Below are positions 33,775-47,866 of a stretch of 64,000 bases of DNA, piece after piece. This DNA comes from Phoenix dactylifera (lineage: Eukaryota > Streptophyta > Magnoliopsida > Arecales > Arecaceae). The position numbers were made by a program, and so were the translations under genes. The notes below the pieces were generated by a model. That model was not told the origin of the DNA and ran no database searches. It saw nothing but the letters and a program-made list of their open reading frames with translations. The stretch covers positions 3,885,001 through 3,949,000 of the forward strand of contig NW_024067666.1 in assembly GCF_009389715.1 (NCBI RefSeq), in the 5' to 3' direction. Positions within the stretch are counted from its first letter, which is position 1. Each line of letters starts with the position of its first letter.

Positions 33775-35800
33775 ATGGCGACTTCAGCCACGCTAAACTC
33801 CTGCATGACAGGCCTCATGCCACTTGCCGGCTTGAGGAGCCATTCTACAGGCCTTCGCTCCACTTGCTTGCTGCCACATCAGCGTGCTGCCGGTGCCATG
33901 CGCATTGGCTGCCAAGCCAAGGTGAGAGTGATCACTAAACACTGCAGCATTCTTTACCTGCCTTTGCTCATGTGGAAACAGACATTCTAATGCAGTAAAC
34001 TAGCGCTACATCAAGTAGAGATGTACTGAGTTCTGAGAATTTGTTATGGTAGTCTATAGTTTCTGTTAGTATATGCACTCCTTGATTTCAGGAGAAAATA
34101 TTAAACTAAGAAAGGGAGGATGCGATGCATTTAATTTATTTGGGTGTCATGGATGGTAGATATATTGGATGGGTGCATAAAAAAAGTTGTAACCAAGTCA
34201 TTTAGATTGAAGCCGAGTGCTAGGAAACAGCTTAATCGAGTTGGATTTAGCCTGATATTCGCACTCCTTTAAAGTTGGGTTAGAGCTTTAACATGGACAT
34301 AACTTACTGATTCAATAACATAAAGGTGGAAGAAGGAAAGGTGCCCAAAAGGTCAAGATGCAACTTTTAGATTCATCCTTACAGAAAACAAAATATATAA
34401 AATTTTAATGACAATAATATTATAAATAAAAAGTAGTAAAGGAACGCCTCTCCTTTTGGTTTTTATATCTAGGCCCCATTCCAACCATTTTGAGAGATTT
34501 TCTCTTTTTGGAGGTTTAGTAGCTTTCTCAAGAAAAAGGAAAGGAGAATGAAGCCCTTTTGCAGGTATGACAAAGCCGAGTTCAACTCAGACTCAGGAAC
34601 TCATATAAGATCTATTTTTCTAAAATTGACGCCATAAGATCTTTAAGAAACGAGGCTTATAAAAACAGATCTCTTCCCGTCTTTGTGAAACCTGTTTTAA
34701 CGGAATCATATTTTATGAATATCTGTTTTAGTAAAATTCAGTGGCAACCCCAAAAAGAAGGCAAATGACATGCGAATTAGCAGATAGAAGCAATAGTCAA
34801 AAGAGAAAAAAGAAAAGAAAGAAAGAAACAAACATGGCAAATACCATTACCCTGATTTAATAGCATAACCGCATCATCATTCAGCCTTATCCTGTATCAG
34901 CTCAAATTAAATATGAAGGATTAAATCTTGAGTTCATACTCTGAAAATGAATGACAAAGATAAATAGTAGCTTGCATTTTGTGCTCCTCCATCCATACTA
35001 ACAAAAGTATTTTTTTTTTCTTGGATAATTAAACAGGATCAGCCGCAGGTGCAAAGAGAGGAGCAAACTATACCTGTCACACCTTCACAGCAGCCGGCTC
35101 AGACCCCTCCGAAGCCCAAGGCCAAGGTATGCTAGCTATTAGCATGCATTGCTATCAATCATAATACCTAAATACAAACTCCCTTTTCCCATATAACATA
35201 GTGAAACTACTTCGACACAAATGCTCTTGTCAAGGAATCCTGTAATCCATGGATCTTTTTACTGACAAGATTACATTGTATCAAGTACAGATGAAGTATT
35301 TCATGCAATTTCATATATTTAGGAGGGTATACATACAAAAAACCCTTATTTCTATGTTCACCACATGAATATTGTCATTAGATGGCAAGTTATAAACCAT
35401 ACATACGTACTAGCATCTCTTAGCTCAATCTAATTACCATCTCGACGCATGACAGGAGAGCACAAAATTTTCAGACATGCTAGCATTCAGTGGGCCAGCA
35501 CCAGAGAGGATCAATGGAAGGTTGGCAATGGTTGGCTTTGTCTCAGCTTTAGCAGTTGAGTTGGCGAGGGGTGATGGCCTTGCAACTCAGCTAATGAATG
35601 GCGGGTTGCCATGGTTTGCAGGAACTGCTGCCTTGTTGTCAGTAGCCTCCCTGGTGCCGTTGTTCAAGGGCGTGAGTGTGCAATCCAAGTCCGGTGGCTT
35701 GATGACGGCCGATGCAGAGCTGTGGAATGGCCGGTTCGCCATGCTGGGCTTGGTGGCACTAGCTTTCACTGAGTACTTTAAGGGCGGTCCTCTTGTGTGA
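33775..35800 (+). CDS. ELIP1: Early light-induced protein, chloroplast (ELIP)
   Basis: Exons 33775-33921, 35037-35126 and 35456-35800, all phase 0, 193 aa in total, normal for the family. The N-terminus ([11 protein letters not shown]..., rich in Ser, Ala, Arg) is a chloroplast transit peptide. Next comes a Pro/Gln-rich spacer in exon 2 ([12 protein letters not shown]). Exon 3 carries the three thylakoid helices of the LHC-like family. Helices I and III have the pigment-binding [12 protein letters not shown] and [12 protein letters not shown] motifs, and helix II is [20 protein letters not shown]. ELIPs bind chlorophyll and carotenoid transiently and protect thylakoids during greening and high light. 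The frame is intact. Intron 1 is 1.1 kb. The symbol rests on family plus neighbours; ELIP1 versus ELIP2 is not decidable by sequence here. Confidence 0.93.
35299..35345. repeat. MITE end fragment in ELIP intron 2
   Basis: ATATATTTAGGAGGGTATAC with flanks matches the right end of the intron-1 MITE family (2735-3758). Confidence 0.5.
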
Positions 35801-37419
35801 AGGACTTCTCATCGGTTCATGTTCAGTTCTTTGATATATTTAGAGATGCAAGCAATGTATGAATACAAGTTAGCATTGTAGATCTCAAATACTTATATTG
35901 AAATGAATGAGCTTTTGTAATAATTTTTGGACAATGTTTGGCAACATAAGCCTGGGGTGGATTGCTACAACCACATGAGATTCCCCTGAAGCCAAGCTAC
36001 AAATGTCTGCAGAGTTTGTCTATTGAGAAAATTAACCAAAATTCCCTAATCCCTGTTTTGCACAGAAATTACTTAGTAAGTCCCAAGGTGCAAGCTTTAT
36101 GTATGGGATCGGCACTTGAGAACTAGTTGATTGCAAATTGAGATAGGCCCTTGTGTCATGTAAAACACCAACTTTGCTGTTTAAAAGAATTCTTTTGCAA
36201 CATGTCAGACAATGCAGTCAAACCTTAATGATATCATACCTTCTTATCCTAATGCATACATATATATGCAAACATACATAGGTATATGTGAGGAATCTAT
36301 GTATGCATATGTATATAGATCATATATACATGCATGTGCACATATATATAGATGCATATATATGTAGGGAGAGAACTTTATAATATCTAAGAGATAGTAA
36401 AGTATTTTTCATATCATGGATCATTTCGCACTCTTATACATATCATCTATAAATACGGCAACAAGCTTCCAATCTAAGTACATTCCAACAAGGATTTTGC
36501 CTAGTGTTGTCCTCATTAAACTTTTAAAATATAGTCACACAAAACTACACATGATAAGAAAATCTTAAGCTGAGGTACCGCAATCTTTAGTAGGTGTATT
36601 TATATATTTCCAGCTATATCGTTCTAGAAAACCAAAGGCATTAGAATCTGCCACCTCTTCTTCAATCAAATCATCAGATATTTCTTTCGAATCCTCTTCC
36701 GTGAGCTTCACCTTCAAAGATTCTATATCGGCATCAGGGTTCTTGATCTTGGCCATTCCTAAAAATATTGAAATCAATCACATGATAGAGAAGTTGCCAT
36801 AGATACATCCACATATTATACCCAATACATCCTCAATATCGAACATTTTGCTTAGATTGGATACGCAAGTTTCAAATTTTTTATAAGAATTAATGATAGT
36901 GGCAAGTTTATTAATGCAACATTTGAAGGATTTTTACCATAACTGTGTGCTACTCAACTTTTTGAAAGCCTTCAAATTTAAACATCGAGCCATTGAAGAC
37001 ACTTCTATTGTTGTCGAGGAAGGAGAAAACATCGGAGCTATAATTTGGTATTATGAAAATATATGCTAAATAATTCAAATTACTCCACGAACCATAAAAG
37101 ATATCAGGTCCTTTTCTTTTATCTTAAAATAGGTGTGATAAACCTTAAATCTTGGGCCGGTGAATTGGTTTCGAAAAATAAATGTCTAACATATTCACCA
37201 TTAGTTTGTTCATGCGCTCGACTCTGTCCCCAATCTCTTGTTCATCCACGCATTTTCCATCAAATCAATCCCCACCGTCCATCACCTTTATCACAAGCAT
37301 CACATGCATCCGCGTATCTCGCTATTCGGATTTATAAGCTCGCTTGAATCCGTCATATTGTAATCTCCCGACCTCTATCGATCGGGCGTCCCGAAACCTT
37401 CCCGTGTCCGTAATCTTCG
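35801..37419. other. Spacer between ELIP and the p24 gene
   Basis: ELIP 3' UTR, AT repeats near 36255-36365 and the p24 promoter. No gene supported. A short minus-strand frame (36565-36777) has no recognised relatives. Confidence 0.5.
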
Positions 37420-37428
37420 AAACCCTAG
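37420..37428 (+). promoter_or_regulatory. Telo-box in the p24 5' leader
   Basis: AAACCCTAG 31 bp before the start codon. The telo-box is common near the transcription start of plant housekeeping and translation genes. Confidence 0.5.
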
Positions 37429-37459
37429 TTCTTCGAGAATTAATCGAGAAGAAAGAACG

Positions 37460-40400
37460 ATGGGGAGAAGGGAGAGATCGATCCAATTCGTGGAGGTCTT
37501 ATTGATTCTAGGGCTTCTCCTCGGCTGCCCTCACCGTCTCTCCGCTCTCTCCGTCACCGTAAACGACGTGGAGTGCGTCTACGAGTACGTGCTCTACGAG
37601 GGCGACACCGTCTCCGGTAACTTCGTTGTCGTCGATCACGATCTCTTCTGGAGCTCCGATCACCCCGGCATCGATCTGGTGGTGAGTGATTCGAACCAGT
37701 TGATCTCGCGCTTGTTTCTTCCTAGGGTTTAGTTTCTTCTGAGGTTGTGTCGACTGAAGCCTCGGATTTGGCGGTTTGGGAATGGGATCGGCCTCCATGG
37801 CCTTCAATTCTCTACAGAATCAACTCAGAGTTTCATGAGCTATTGTTTTTCTATTATGTGGTGGAAGTCAAAATTGAATTCGTCCTGTCCGTTAGTTAAA
37901 ATCGAATCTTTCTTAATTTTCTTGGGAAATATGAAGTTCATATTGCATATGCTTTGGTTTTTTTTATTGTTTATGGGAGTCTTTTGAACTCCAAAATGAC
38001 TTGGTTTGATTGTAAGATGGTAAAGATGAAATCTTGGTACTGCATTTTAAACGTATTGCTGAGTTATAAAAGAAATTGATAGCATTGTCCATCGTGATAG
38101 TGCCTTGAAATAGGAAATCAATGAGTTAATATATGTCTTATGTTGCCTGAAGATCCGCTGGCTTGCATAAAAACAGTTAATCACCTTCACCATAAACAGT
38201 GTTTCTGAATACACGTGTTTCTAAATCATATGTCTTTAGTGTCACCATAAAAAGAGTTAATCGCATTCCTCCACCATAAAAAGAGTTAATCATATGTTGC
38301 CTGAAGATTAGATGGCTTGCATAAAAAGAGTTAATCACCTTCCTTCACCATAAACAGTGTTTCTAAATACATGTGTCTTCAATGTCACTTTTGAAGTAAG
38401 TCTTGAATGATACGTGGTTGCAAGTTATGGTAGTCTACTAACTGCTTGGACATTGCTGGTTGCATTTTTGACTTATCCGGCTGCAAGACTAACAATTTGT
38501 TGTTATAGGGAAAGGACCATGTGTTGTAAAAGGCATCTTGCTTGACTCGTCTGCCATAAAGTCATGAATGTCCGAATAAATTATGAGCTGCAAACCTAGG
38601 AATGACTTATCTTAAAACCTCTTTTGTGTTGGTATGACCCATGGAATATCTCACCAAAAATCGATGCTTAACCACAACTTTCTCATAGTCATTCAGCCAA
38701 GCTAGTTGATAGGAATGTTTGTTTCTTTCCATCTTCTAATTTAACTTCTCAACCAGCTCAGAAAATTTAACTTCTCCAACAGCACAGATAGCAATACATT
38801 TTTTCTGAAATACCTCCATCAATAATGAGACTAATTATTTGGCTGGGCAGGTTACTTGAGTTCTAGAAATACTGGTTTTTCACTGATCAGTGTTGAGCAT
38901 CACATCAATGCAAAATGTTACATGATGATTAAACGAGGCATAGCTTAGGTGGTTCTTTAATTTCATCATCATTTACCTGAGTTCTTTTTTGAAGTTAATT
39001 CTGCTAGTGCTACCTGCATTTTAGGACATACTCAAAATATGTCCTAATTTTCATACTTGTAGATAACATATGACAATCTCTCTTTTGGACCAACCATCTT
39101 AGTTTATTAGAGTTGTTCTTGTGGTAGACATCCTGGTTTTGAGGCTTTGGCTATGGAATTATTTTTGTAGCTTAAATTGGCTTTCAGGTTGTCACTTACC
39201 ATTTTGACTTATCTTCAATTTGTATAGCTACATGCTTCCTCCACTATACAAGAACATGAAACCAGCCATCTCATCTTGCACCACTCTCTAGAGTTGCAGT
39301 CTATACTTTGCTGCTAACATTTTCTCTATCTTCATAAATCTAGCTTGCATTGGATAACTTAAAGAATTTCTCAGTATACGTTCCTTGTATTTCTTTTTCT
39401 CAAGCTTGGTGCTGGCTACCCATGGGGGAAATCTTTCTTTTTAAGAGTGCTTATCACCCAATATTATAACTATAAGTATGCCACTGATCTTTTTTGCTTC
39501 TTGAACCCAACTTTTCCACCACATGTGCTCAGCTCCCCTTAACGTTGCTGTATGGTATTGCACCTTTTAGCTTATTAAATCCAAAAATTGTGAATTTTTT
39601 ATATTTCCACGTAAACAAGAAAGATCCTATTACATCTACGAAATTCCCAATTTGAGGAACAAACTATGGAGAAAAATTATGAAAGATACCTTTTCCTTTT
39701 TTGCAAAGCATGTGAAAATTTTGGGATTTTTGTTAAATATCAATATGGATGCATGCATTTGTTGCATAAGCATGTTGAATACAATAATTACGGACTCATT
39801 TATACTTTATACAATCATACTTATTAGTTCTAGATACCTTACTCATTCAATTTTTATAAGGATAAAGTTGATATTAGATGATTGATGTACGTATAATAAC
39901 TTGTGATTTTATAGCAATCATTAGATTGTTAATTGTAGTCATTTATTTTGCTAATTTAATTGATGTTCCTTAGTTCATCTACTTAAGCATTAATAAGGTT
40001 GGTCCTCATCTCATTCCCTACCTCTTTGAAGCAATCATTAAGTTTAAAAAGTTATATTGGGCTTGTCGGGCAACCATCTTAAAATTGCATTATTGTTGGG
40101 ACAAAAATCCTTCCAAAGTACATTAACTTTGATCCCACATTTTCAGTGGCAAAACTAGACCAAAGTATATATGAGAGTGAGCAATCTCTCAAAACCACTA
40201 AGTTTCTTGCTATATAATCTTGATTTTTGTTATCTTTCTGCAAAGCTCATCCTCACTTTATAGGAACTTGTTTGTGTTGCCACCTGTGGTGAGCATAACC
40301 TCAAGCCTATAGGTATTTGCGGAATGGATACGATTTGACACCCCAATATATTCTTCTGCTTCCCAAGTGGGGATTGAGTATTCTGCTGCTTCCCAAGTGT

Positions 40401-42293
40401 GTTTTTTTTTTTTTTTTTTTTTTTTTTTGGGGGGGGGGGGGGGATGGATAAGATTTGACACCCCAATATATTCTGCTGGATTGAGTATTCTGCTGCTTCT
40501 GCGCTCGCCATTAGTGGGGCAAGCAAATTCTTTTCTATTTTATAATATTTGTAGTCGCATCCTTGTAACACCTCTATTCATCTCATCAATCTCATATACC
40601 TAAAATTCTGTTTTTGTTGAGAGAGAGTAAAGGAGGGAGACCCACGGGTACTGTAATTATCTAGTTCTGAATACTTGGAGATGCAGCACTCAAAATTTGA
40701 ACCTAGAATCTTTTGTTGCTAACTAGAGGGGTTTGATGATTGGAGCGAGCTCCAATTCATATTTCTAAATAAGCATGCTGTGGCCAAATTAACAAATGTA
40801 TACACCTGTTATTGAAATTCCATCACCCTAATCACTAGTTATATATTTCATGAAGATCATAACCGTGAACATAGACATCTAACTCATGAAAGTTCTTATC
40901 ATCTAATTCTTTTATTCTGTTGAATTTCATCCGTTCAGCAAATCGAGGTTTGTTGTACCTACCCATACTACTTGGTACCAGGTGTACAGTATCGGGTAAA
41001 GTACCACTATGGTACGAGGGCTTGATCGATACTTTACTAATATGTGATTAGTTGTCTCACCTTCAATGGCATACCATGTGCTAGTACAGGGTTGTACCAT
41101 GTCAATATGGCACTATTACGGTGCTTGATGCTGATACAATAAAATTTGTTTCAATTTTTGCATGGATGATTTGAGATGCTAATGGGTTGTGTTGCCTTTA
41201 TTGACCATGTTTGTCGAAACAATTGAGTGGAGCATAAGCTTAAACATGATACACAAAACTAAAGTGGTTTAAGCCTTTCTAGTAGATCTAAGCATTATCA
41301 TATTTTAGTCGCCTTGCCTTCTAGAGAGTGTTTTGTATTCATGTGGAATATTCTTAACAAAATGAAGGGTCTTCTCAAGGTCATGATTGAGTAGAAATTA
41401 CTGTTCTAAGGTATTGCTTTCACCAAATGTAGCGCGAAATTCTGTCAAGTCTTTATGCAAGAAGGTTTACTCTTTATATCTCTTTTAGTGTAAGACAATT
41501 CTTACATTTAACAGTCATCGAGAGGAAGAAAGAAGAATGTTATAGTGGGCTTGGTTATATATATGCATTCTCTTCCCTTTTACATATTGCTTTTAAATCA
41601 ATTTTGATTTATTAATGTATGCACTCATCTATGTTTATGTATGCACACCTTAGTTTATTAGCAATATCCCATCATCATGCAGTATGCTTTTTGGGCCATG
41701 ACATGTATGGATTTTGTGTGCAATCCACTTATGAATGCATTCAGAGTTTCAAATGTTCTGATCTTTACTTTTAGCTCTGTGATTGCTGAGTTGCTTAAAA
41801 TTGATAAAGGAGAAATCTGGGGCTTATGCTACCAGATATAACGTTAATTTGAAACTGCACTTGAGATATTGCCATGAGTTCTGTTTTACTGTGCCTAGTT
41901 TTCTGGGCCTGACTTCCTTCATCTCAATCCGTAGCATAGTTGTTGGTATCATAACTTGATAATTTATATTGAATTCTGTGGCATATTGCTGAAATTCCTT
42001 CAAATAATATGCAGGTGACATCTCCAGGGGGAAACACTGTGCACTCTTTGAAGGGAACTTCGGGTGACAAATTTGAGTTTCAGGCTCCAAGAGCTGGAAT
42101 GTACAAGTTTTGTTTTCATAACCCAAACAGAACACCAGAGACCGTGTCTTTCTACATACATGTTGGTCATATTCCCAACGAGCATGACCTGGCCAAGGAT
42201 GGTTAGTCCATAAAATATTTGCTATCTACTACAAAGGTTTTCTTTTTGGGGGCATTTACGCATTCTTTTCCCTTTTTTCTTTTCAAAAATATG

Positions 42294-42380
<87 letters not shown>

Positions 42381-44208
42381 ACAGGAGCTTGTCTATTCTT
42401 TCTGTTGGTTGAATGACTATGGTCTCATAGATGCCTTGTGTAGTTGGATATTTCTAATTCAATTTATCTATTCTGAAGGTTCATTTTTTTAAGATAATTG
42501 GCACCATGCGGGTTTCCTCCCATTCATCTTACTTCCATTCTTTATCTAATAAAAACATCATTTTTTCATGTTAAAATGACACTTGGATATTGCAATGCAC
42601 TGGCGCAGTTTGCTATTTCATATATTTTCACAATTTTTCTTTATTTTTTTTAATCTTGCAGAGCATTTGGATCCCATAAATGTAAAGATTGCACAGCTCA
42701 GGGAAGCATTGGAATCTGTTACATCAGAACAGCGGTACCTGAAAGCACGTGAAGTTCGCCACCGTCATAGTAAGTTAAATTACAAAACTCAACTAAGCTT
42801 TAATCCCAAACTAGTAGATTAAATTACATAACTTTATATATTATCATATTAGCTAGGCAGTGGAAGGAAACACATTCTAACACTGCTCGGCTCATGTTCA
42901 TCTAAAAATAGAAGAACTCTGGTGAAATCAGCCTTTAGCCTTCACACTTTTCTAGCTGCTATTCTGAAAATTTATATCACTCCAAATGGTTGGTTGTTTC
43001 TTAAATAGTTTTTATAGACAGTTGGTTTGATCTTAAAGACATTTTCAAGTAGAAAATAATTTAGACAAAAATCTGAAGCCTCATTAAATATATGTTATAT
43101 TTAAAAAAGAATTTCAGAGACAATTAAGAAATATATGAATATTAATTATGTATTGGTTATGTATAATGGCATATCTTGACGTAACATATATCCATTATAT
43201 GTTTTTGCAAACTAAGATAACATTTTTCCAAATACAATAAGATTCACTTGAAAAAATTAGCAAACAAAAAAATAAAAAGTTCTGAAGATGTGGATGGTAA
43301 AAAATTGTTAACTATTAAGAACTAATATTACTGATTAGATTGTAAATCTATAATATCAACACATAAACTGAGAAAAGCTCATGATGGTGTTCCTCGATGC
43401 CAATAGGGCCCATTAGTCAGTTCCACTCATCCTCCGCATCCCGCGCGCATACCACCCCCCCCCCCCCCCCCCCCCCCACTCCCACCCCCACACCCAAAAA
43501 AAAAAAAAAAAAAATTGCTTTTGTTTCACTGCTATAAACACCATGGCATCAGCATACTAATCAACCTTAAATGGTGTTGATTGCAAGCCTGATTGGTTTG
43601 ATCATGATTTTTTTTGAAAAAATTGATTTGGGGAAGGTAACTATCTCTGGAGTAAACAGAAAAGGTAAAGGCCTTTTCAGTTTTAGATCAGCTCTCACTT
43701 CTCTTGAAAATTTAGCTTCTTTAATCAGGATTTGTATAGAACATGTCAATTTTGATTGTTTTCCTCCTTTAGACAAAATGACGGATCTTATGATGTCAAA
43801 TAATAATGCTGTTTAAAATCTTCGAGAGATGAAAGCTTTCAAAATTTTGTTGAGAATAAGTCTCTGACCGAGTTGGAAAATTTTGCGAGTATTGTTTGTA
43901 GAAACACCATTTCTTTTTTTTTTTCTTGTTTTTCTTGCAAGCAGAACTTCTTGTTGAATATATTGACAGTATTGCAAACAGTATTATGTTGTGTTCACTG
44001 GTCATTCTTTGCTGAAGCATTTGGAAAATTGGAAACCATCTCTTACCTTCACTGGTTCTTTTGTATGCATGCAGCAAATGAGAGTACTAGAAGGCGCCTT
44101 ATCTTCTATACAATGACGGAGTACTTGGCGCTAGCATGTGCTAGTGGACTTCAGGTAGCCTACATCCGTCGCCTGTTCAACAAATCAGTGGCATATAACA
44201 GGGTTTAA
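37460..44208 (+). CDS. p24beta3: Transmembrane emp24 domain protein, p24-beta type
   Basis: Exons 37460-37681, 42015-42201, 42662-42769 and 44075-44208, phases 0, 1, 1. The 651 nt give 216 aa, normal for p24 proteins. Order: signal peptide (VEVLLILGLLLGC, about aa 10-30); GOLD domain with the paired cysteines (VNDVECVYEYV and MYKFCFHNPN); coiled-coil region in exon 3 (IAQLREALESVTSEQRYLKA); one membrane helix (YTMTEYLALACASGLQVAYI); and a cytosolic tail RRLFNKSVAYNRV. p24 proteins cycle between ER and Golgi as cargo adaptors of COPI/COPII vesicles. The tail and sequence fit the beta subfamily. Intron 1 is 4.3 kb and holds local repeats. All splice sites are canonical and the frame is intact. 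Confidence 0.93.
38140..38380. repeat. Local direct duplication in p24 intron 1
   Basis: ATGTTGCCTGAAGAT begins two related segments of about 80 bp, 154 bp apart. Both contain GGCTTGCATAAAAA, GTTAATCACCTT and CACCATAAACAGTGTTTCT. Confidence 0.8.
40323..40475. repeat. Duplicated segment around a T27G15 tract
   Basis: GATTTGACACCCCAATATAT occurs on both sides (near 40331 and 40452) of a run of 27 T (40402-40428) and 15 G (40429-40443). Confidence 0.85.
42297..42377. repeat. Compound microsatellite (AT)n(AG)n in p24 intron 2
   Basis: About 16 AT units followed by about 24 AG units. Confidence 0.95.
43455..43513. repeat. C-run and A-run in p24 intron 3
   Basis: 23 C residues, a short C/A-rich spacer, then 18 A residues. 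Confidence 0.9.
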
Positions 44209-46229
44209 TGCTTGCAATTTAATATTCTGTTTTATCCTCCATAGTTTCTTAATTTAAATAAAACAGATTTTTTGGTCATCTTTTGTATTATGACTAGCTC
44301 CATTCAGCCGCTGAGCTGAGTTTGGGAGTTTTGGTTAGAATTCTCCAGTCTTGTAATCGCAAGGATTATATTTATTCAGATGATTTAGTTATATGTTGCC
44401 AGACAAGAAAGGGGAAGAAAAGTGGCTGACTTGTGTTCATGAAGAGAGTAAATGCAGACTGATTTTAGATATCCTTCCTGAAGCCATAATTAACGTAAGC
44501 TCTTGAAGTGTATTGTAACAGATCTGTTGGCCTAGTACTTGATGTATCACCAAGATATAGGCTCCCAAGAGATGAATATTCTTATAGCATTTTAGAATAT
44601 GGAGCCCTTTGCTCATGACTGGTTGCAAGAATCCGAGTCCAGTAATTTCTTGGAAGCTTGATTTATCATGTTTGACAGCAATTGTATCTGGAACATGAAG
44701 AAAAGGGGGAAAAAAGCCTGAAAGGGTAAAATAACAAAAGAAGCTGGTTTGTGGCGACCAGCCCTGAAATTAGGTTGTGCTAGTACGTGGTCAGGATCAA
44801 TTTTCAAGTCATAAGTCTCGTGAACCAATTCCATTTATCAACAGGATTAGGATGGGTTCTGGAGAACCTATGCTTGTAAATGGCCAGTGAAATGGATATC
44901 AGCTCTGAAAATCAGAGAAATTTGTTAATTTGTTTGCTCAAGATTTTTGCCGGATTTATGATTAGCCTTATAATCTCACAGAACTAAGATTGCATAGCTG
45001 ATGTGTGGCTTTTATTGTTGTCACTTCGATCAGAAAGTTCGCATGAAAAATTTTAAATTCGCGTTCAGCAAATTGTACGTGCTTTTTCTGGGCTTATAAG
45101 AAAATGATCTTCCATTGAAGTAATTGAACGCAAAACTCAGAAGTATAGCGGTGCATCATGTCACATGTAGCGAGAACTCATCGTTCCCGATGTTTATTCA
45201 TATGCAAGCAATGACTTTCTCCTTCCCAGCTTTGCTATTTAATAAATAATTAACCATGCATCCTTTTGGGCACCTGTAATTTATTTGCCCTCAGCATATT
45301 GCATACCTCACATAAAGCTGATATCTGCTTTCCCCAGCCAGTATGGATTTGTGCCAGGAGAGACGTATCACCTCTATTAGGTGCACCGTATTTGGCTTAC
45401 CGCGGCATCAGTTGTAGGCTCATGCTGATGCACCGGACGTCACCCAGTATCTGGGCCAATGCCCCCCATACTCTGTAATTTTTAGTTGGACCAGGTCCAA
45501 CATTGAGTTGGTGGACCAGCCCAACCATGAAGCAACGTACACGGAAGCGCACATATTGCGCTCTTTTCTAGTTTGCACTCTTTTATACCTCTATTTTTTT
45601 ATTTTTCTCTCTCCAGACGAATATAGTTTATAGGAATGATGGATGGTTCAAGCTTGGAATTCGCGCAAGCAAGTTTACTTTAGTTCTTCGATTAGATTAT
45701 GAATTTATAGTTAATGATTTTCAGAATATTAAAGATTATGAGTTTGGTTTCATATTTGGATTTAGACACTCTAATCAGTATTGGTTGTATTTATTGGATA
45801 ATAAAATTGATTTTCTATTTATTTTATTGTATTTGAGATGGATTTGAAGCTAATGTAATGTTGGCTTCGTGTTATCATGGGATGGTGTGCGTGTTGCTCT
45901 ACAGTTAAGACTAGTGGAGACTAGTCCACTAGCTGAGCGGTGGATATAGTCCAACTAATAATCACTCCAATGCAAGGGGGTAAAACTCCTGCTATACTTC
46001 TAAACATGGATTCAATCCCATGCTCACTTAATTTTAACAAAACTTTCTCCTTTGCTCTTTTTTCTATATATATATATATATATATAAAAGAGTAGCCTTA
46101 CTTGAATTCATTCTATTAAATTAATAAATGAAAAAATATACTTGCTGTATTTCTCCTCCACAACATTGGAAATAGAGCAATTACAGAAATACACTCTTGT
46201 GGTAAGTTGCGCAACTCTCAACCATTGCA
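44209..46229. other. Spacer downstream of p24
   Basis: No gene seen. TA microsatellite near 46065-46086. Confidence 0.5.
44257..44262 (+). terminator. Candidate poly(A) signal of the p24 gene
   Basis: AATAAA 49 bp after the stop codon. Confidence 0.45.
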
Positions 46230-46273
46230 ATCTTGAACTCACTTTTTTTTTTTTTTTTGCTAATACGGGTGGA

Positions 46274-47866
46274 TCATACCTGTCGGGTACGGATACACCC
46301 AATAAAGTCAGAAAATAGGATACCTCGGAGTGCCAAAGGCAACTCCCCATCTCCAGTCCACAATGTGTCTCCGGAGTGGCGAGCTACAAATGCAGCCACC
46401 CAATCCGCAGCCCCATTGGCTTCACGGTAGATATGCTTGGCCTGAAAGGCCCCTCCATCCCTCGCCATAGTCCATATATCACGAAGCAAAGGGTGGTCAC
46501 TACCGTCACCCTTAGGACCCTCTCGGATCCAACTGATAACGGTGGCAGAATCACCCTCTAGGGTGATAGACCTAGCCTGTAACACGCATCGGGCATGTCG
46601 AAGGCCAGCCCAGGCAGCGCTCAGCTCCGCGCTCGGAACCGAGGTATCAAATAAGTGACTGCCACCAGCGGCTACAACCCTAGCGAAAGGGTCCCGAATG
46701 ACGAAACCCGCACCTCCCCTCGTGCCACCATCCAGGACTGACCCGTCAAAGTTGACCTTGAGGAAACTCGGGGGTGGGGGCTCCCAGGTGAAAAACACCG
46801 TGTAAGATACTGCCGAAGCATGGTGGGGGCCCCAGATGTCCCGAGCTGTCAAGGTCCCTCCAGTGGTGGAGGCATGACACATCTCTGCCGCCTGACTGCG
46901 GGCACTCTCGACCACAAATCTCGGCGACATACATCGTTCACTGAATATACGAGCGTTCCTGGCCAACCAGATCTGGTAGGCAGTGCAGCTCACTCGAGTC
47001 ACCTCCTGACGAAGCGCCGGGGACTCCGAGGCCTGGCGCATGGCCTGTAAGAACTGGTCCCTACAGATCCATACCGGCTGCGAGACCCCTGCCAAACGCC
47101 AAGTGTCCCTCGCCCTAGAGCACCGAAACAAGACATGGTCGACCGTCTCGGCCACTCCGCAAACCCCACAGTCCAGGGGGATCCTCAAGCCTCGTCCACC
47201 AAGTACTGCTCTCGTTGGAAGACGGTCCCAGACCACCTTCCAGAGGAACAGCGCAACCCTCGGGAGGAGGCCCAATCGCCAGATCCAGGCACAATCAGGA
47301 CCAGGTTCGTACTCCCGCCTAAGAATACGAGAAAGGACGCTCATCCTGACTCTGGGACTGGTCGAGGAACTCCACACTCGTACATCTGGTCCACCGCTCT
47401 GTGGCAGAGGGAGGGAGCGAACCCGCTCCGCCAGATGCTCCCCGAAGAAGCGGGCTAATCGAATCTCGTCCCATCCAGCCTCCCCGGGAGTCATAAGATC
47501 ACAGACCTGTAAACCCTCCCCTGCCTCAACACTAACAGTAGTCGGCCAGCGGCACAGGGGGAGGCCATCAACCCATGAGTCCCTGGACACATCGATGCTG
47601 CGGCCATCGCCTATCAGCCATCGAGTGTGGTCCGACACCATGGGCACATATCTCGCAATCTCACGCCATAAAAAGGAACATCCCCGCCCTCCTCGAACCC
47701 CGCCCTCCTGGCCTATCCCCCCATAGCGGGCGGTCATGATCCGGCTCCAGAAACCCTGCGGCTCCAGGATGAAGCGGGAAGCATGCCGGGCGAGGAGCAG
47801 CTCTCGTCTCTCCCGGAGAGACAACACCCCAAGGCCACCCTCCCTAAGAGGGAAATACTCTCCCAT
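46274..47866 (-). pseudogene. LINE C-terminal part: zf-RVT and RNase H
   Basis: Continues the RT thumb (REGGLGVLSLRERRELLLAR), then the zinc-binding region (DCGVCGVAETVDHVLFRC) and the RNase H domain (VNFDGSVLDGGTRGGAGFVI, AELSAAWAGL, LEGDSATVISWI, REANGAADWVAAFV). One continuous frame to its stop. Confidence 0.9.

Larger units (their letters stand above)
37682..42014 (+). other. Intron 1 of the p24 gene
   Basis: 4.3 kb without coding signal. Contains a duplicated segment at 38140/38294, a T27G15 tract between duplicated words at 40323-40475, and a diverged GTACC-rich MITE-like stretch near 40950-41130. Confidence 0.6.

Noticed and set aside
36565..36777. 70-residue acidic minus-strand frame
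   Set aside because: No recognised family, splice partner or start context; could be a degenerate fragment but is not supported.
40402..40443. T27G15 tract as a LINE tail
   Set aside because: No LINE 3' end is next to it and the flanking repeats are a local duplication, not a target duplication.
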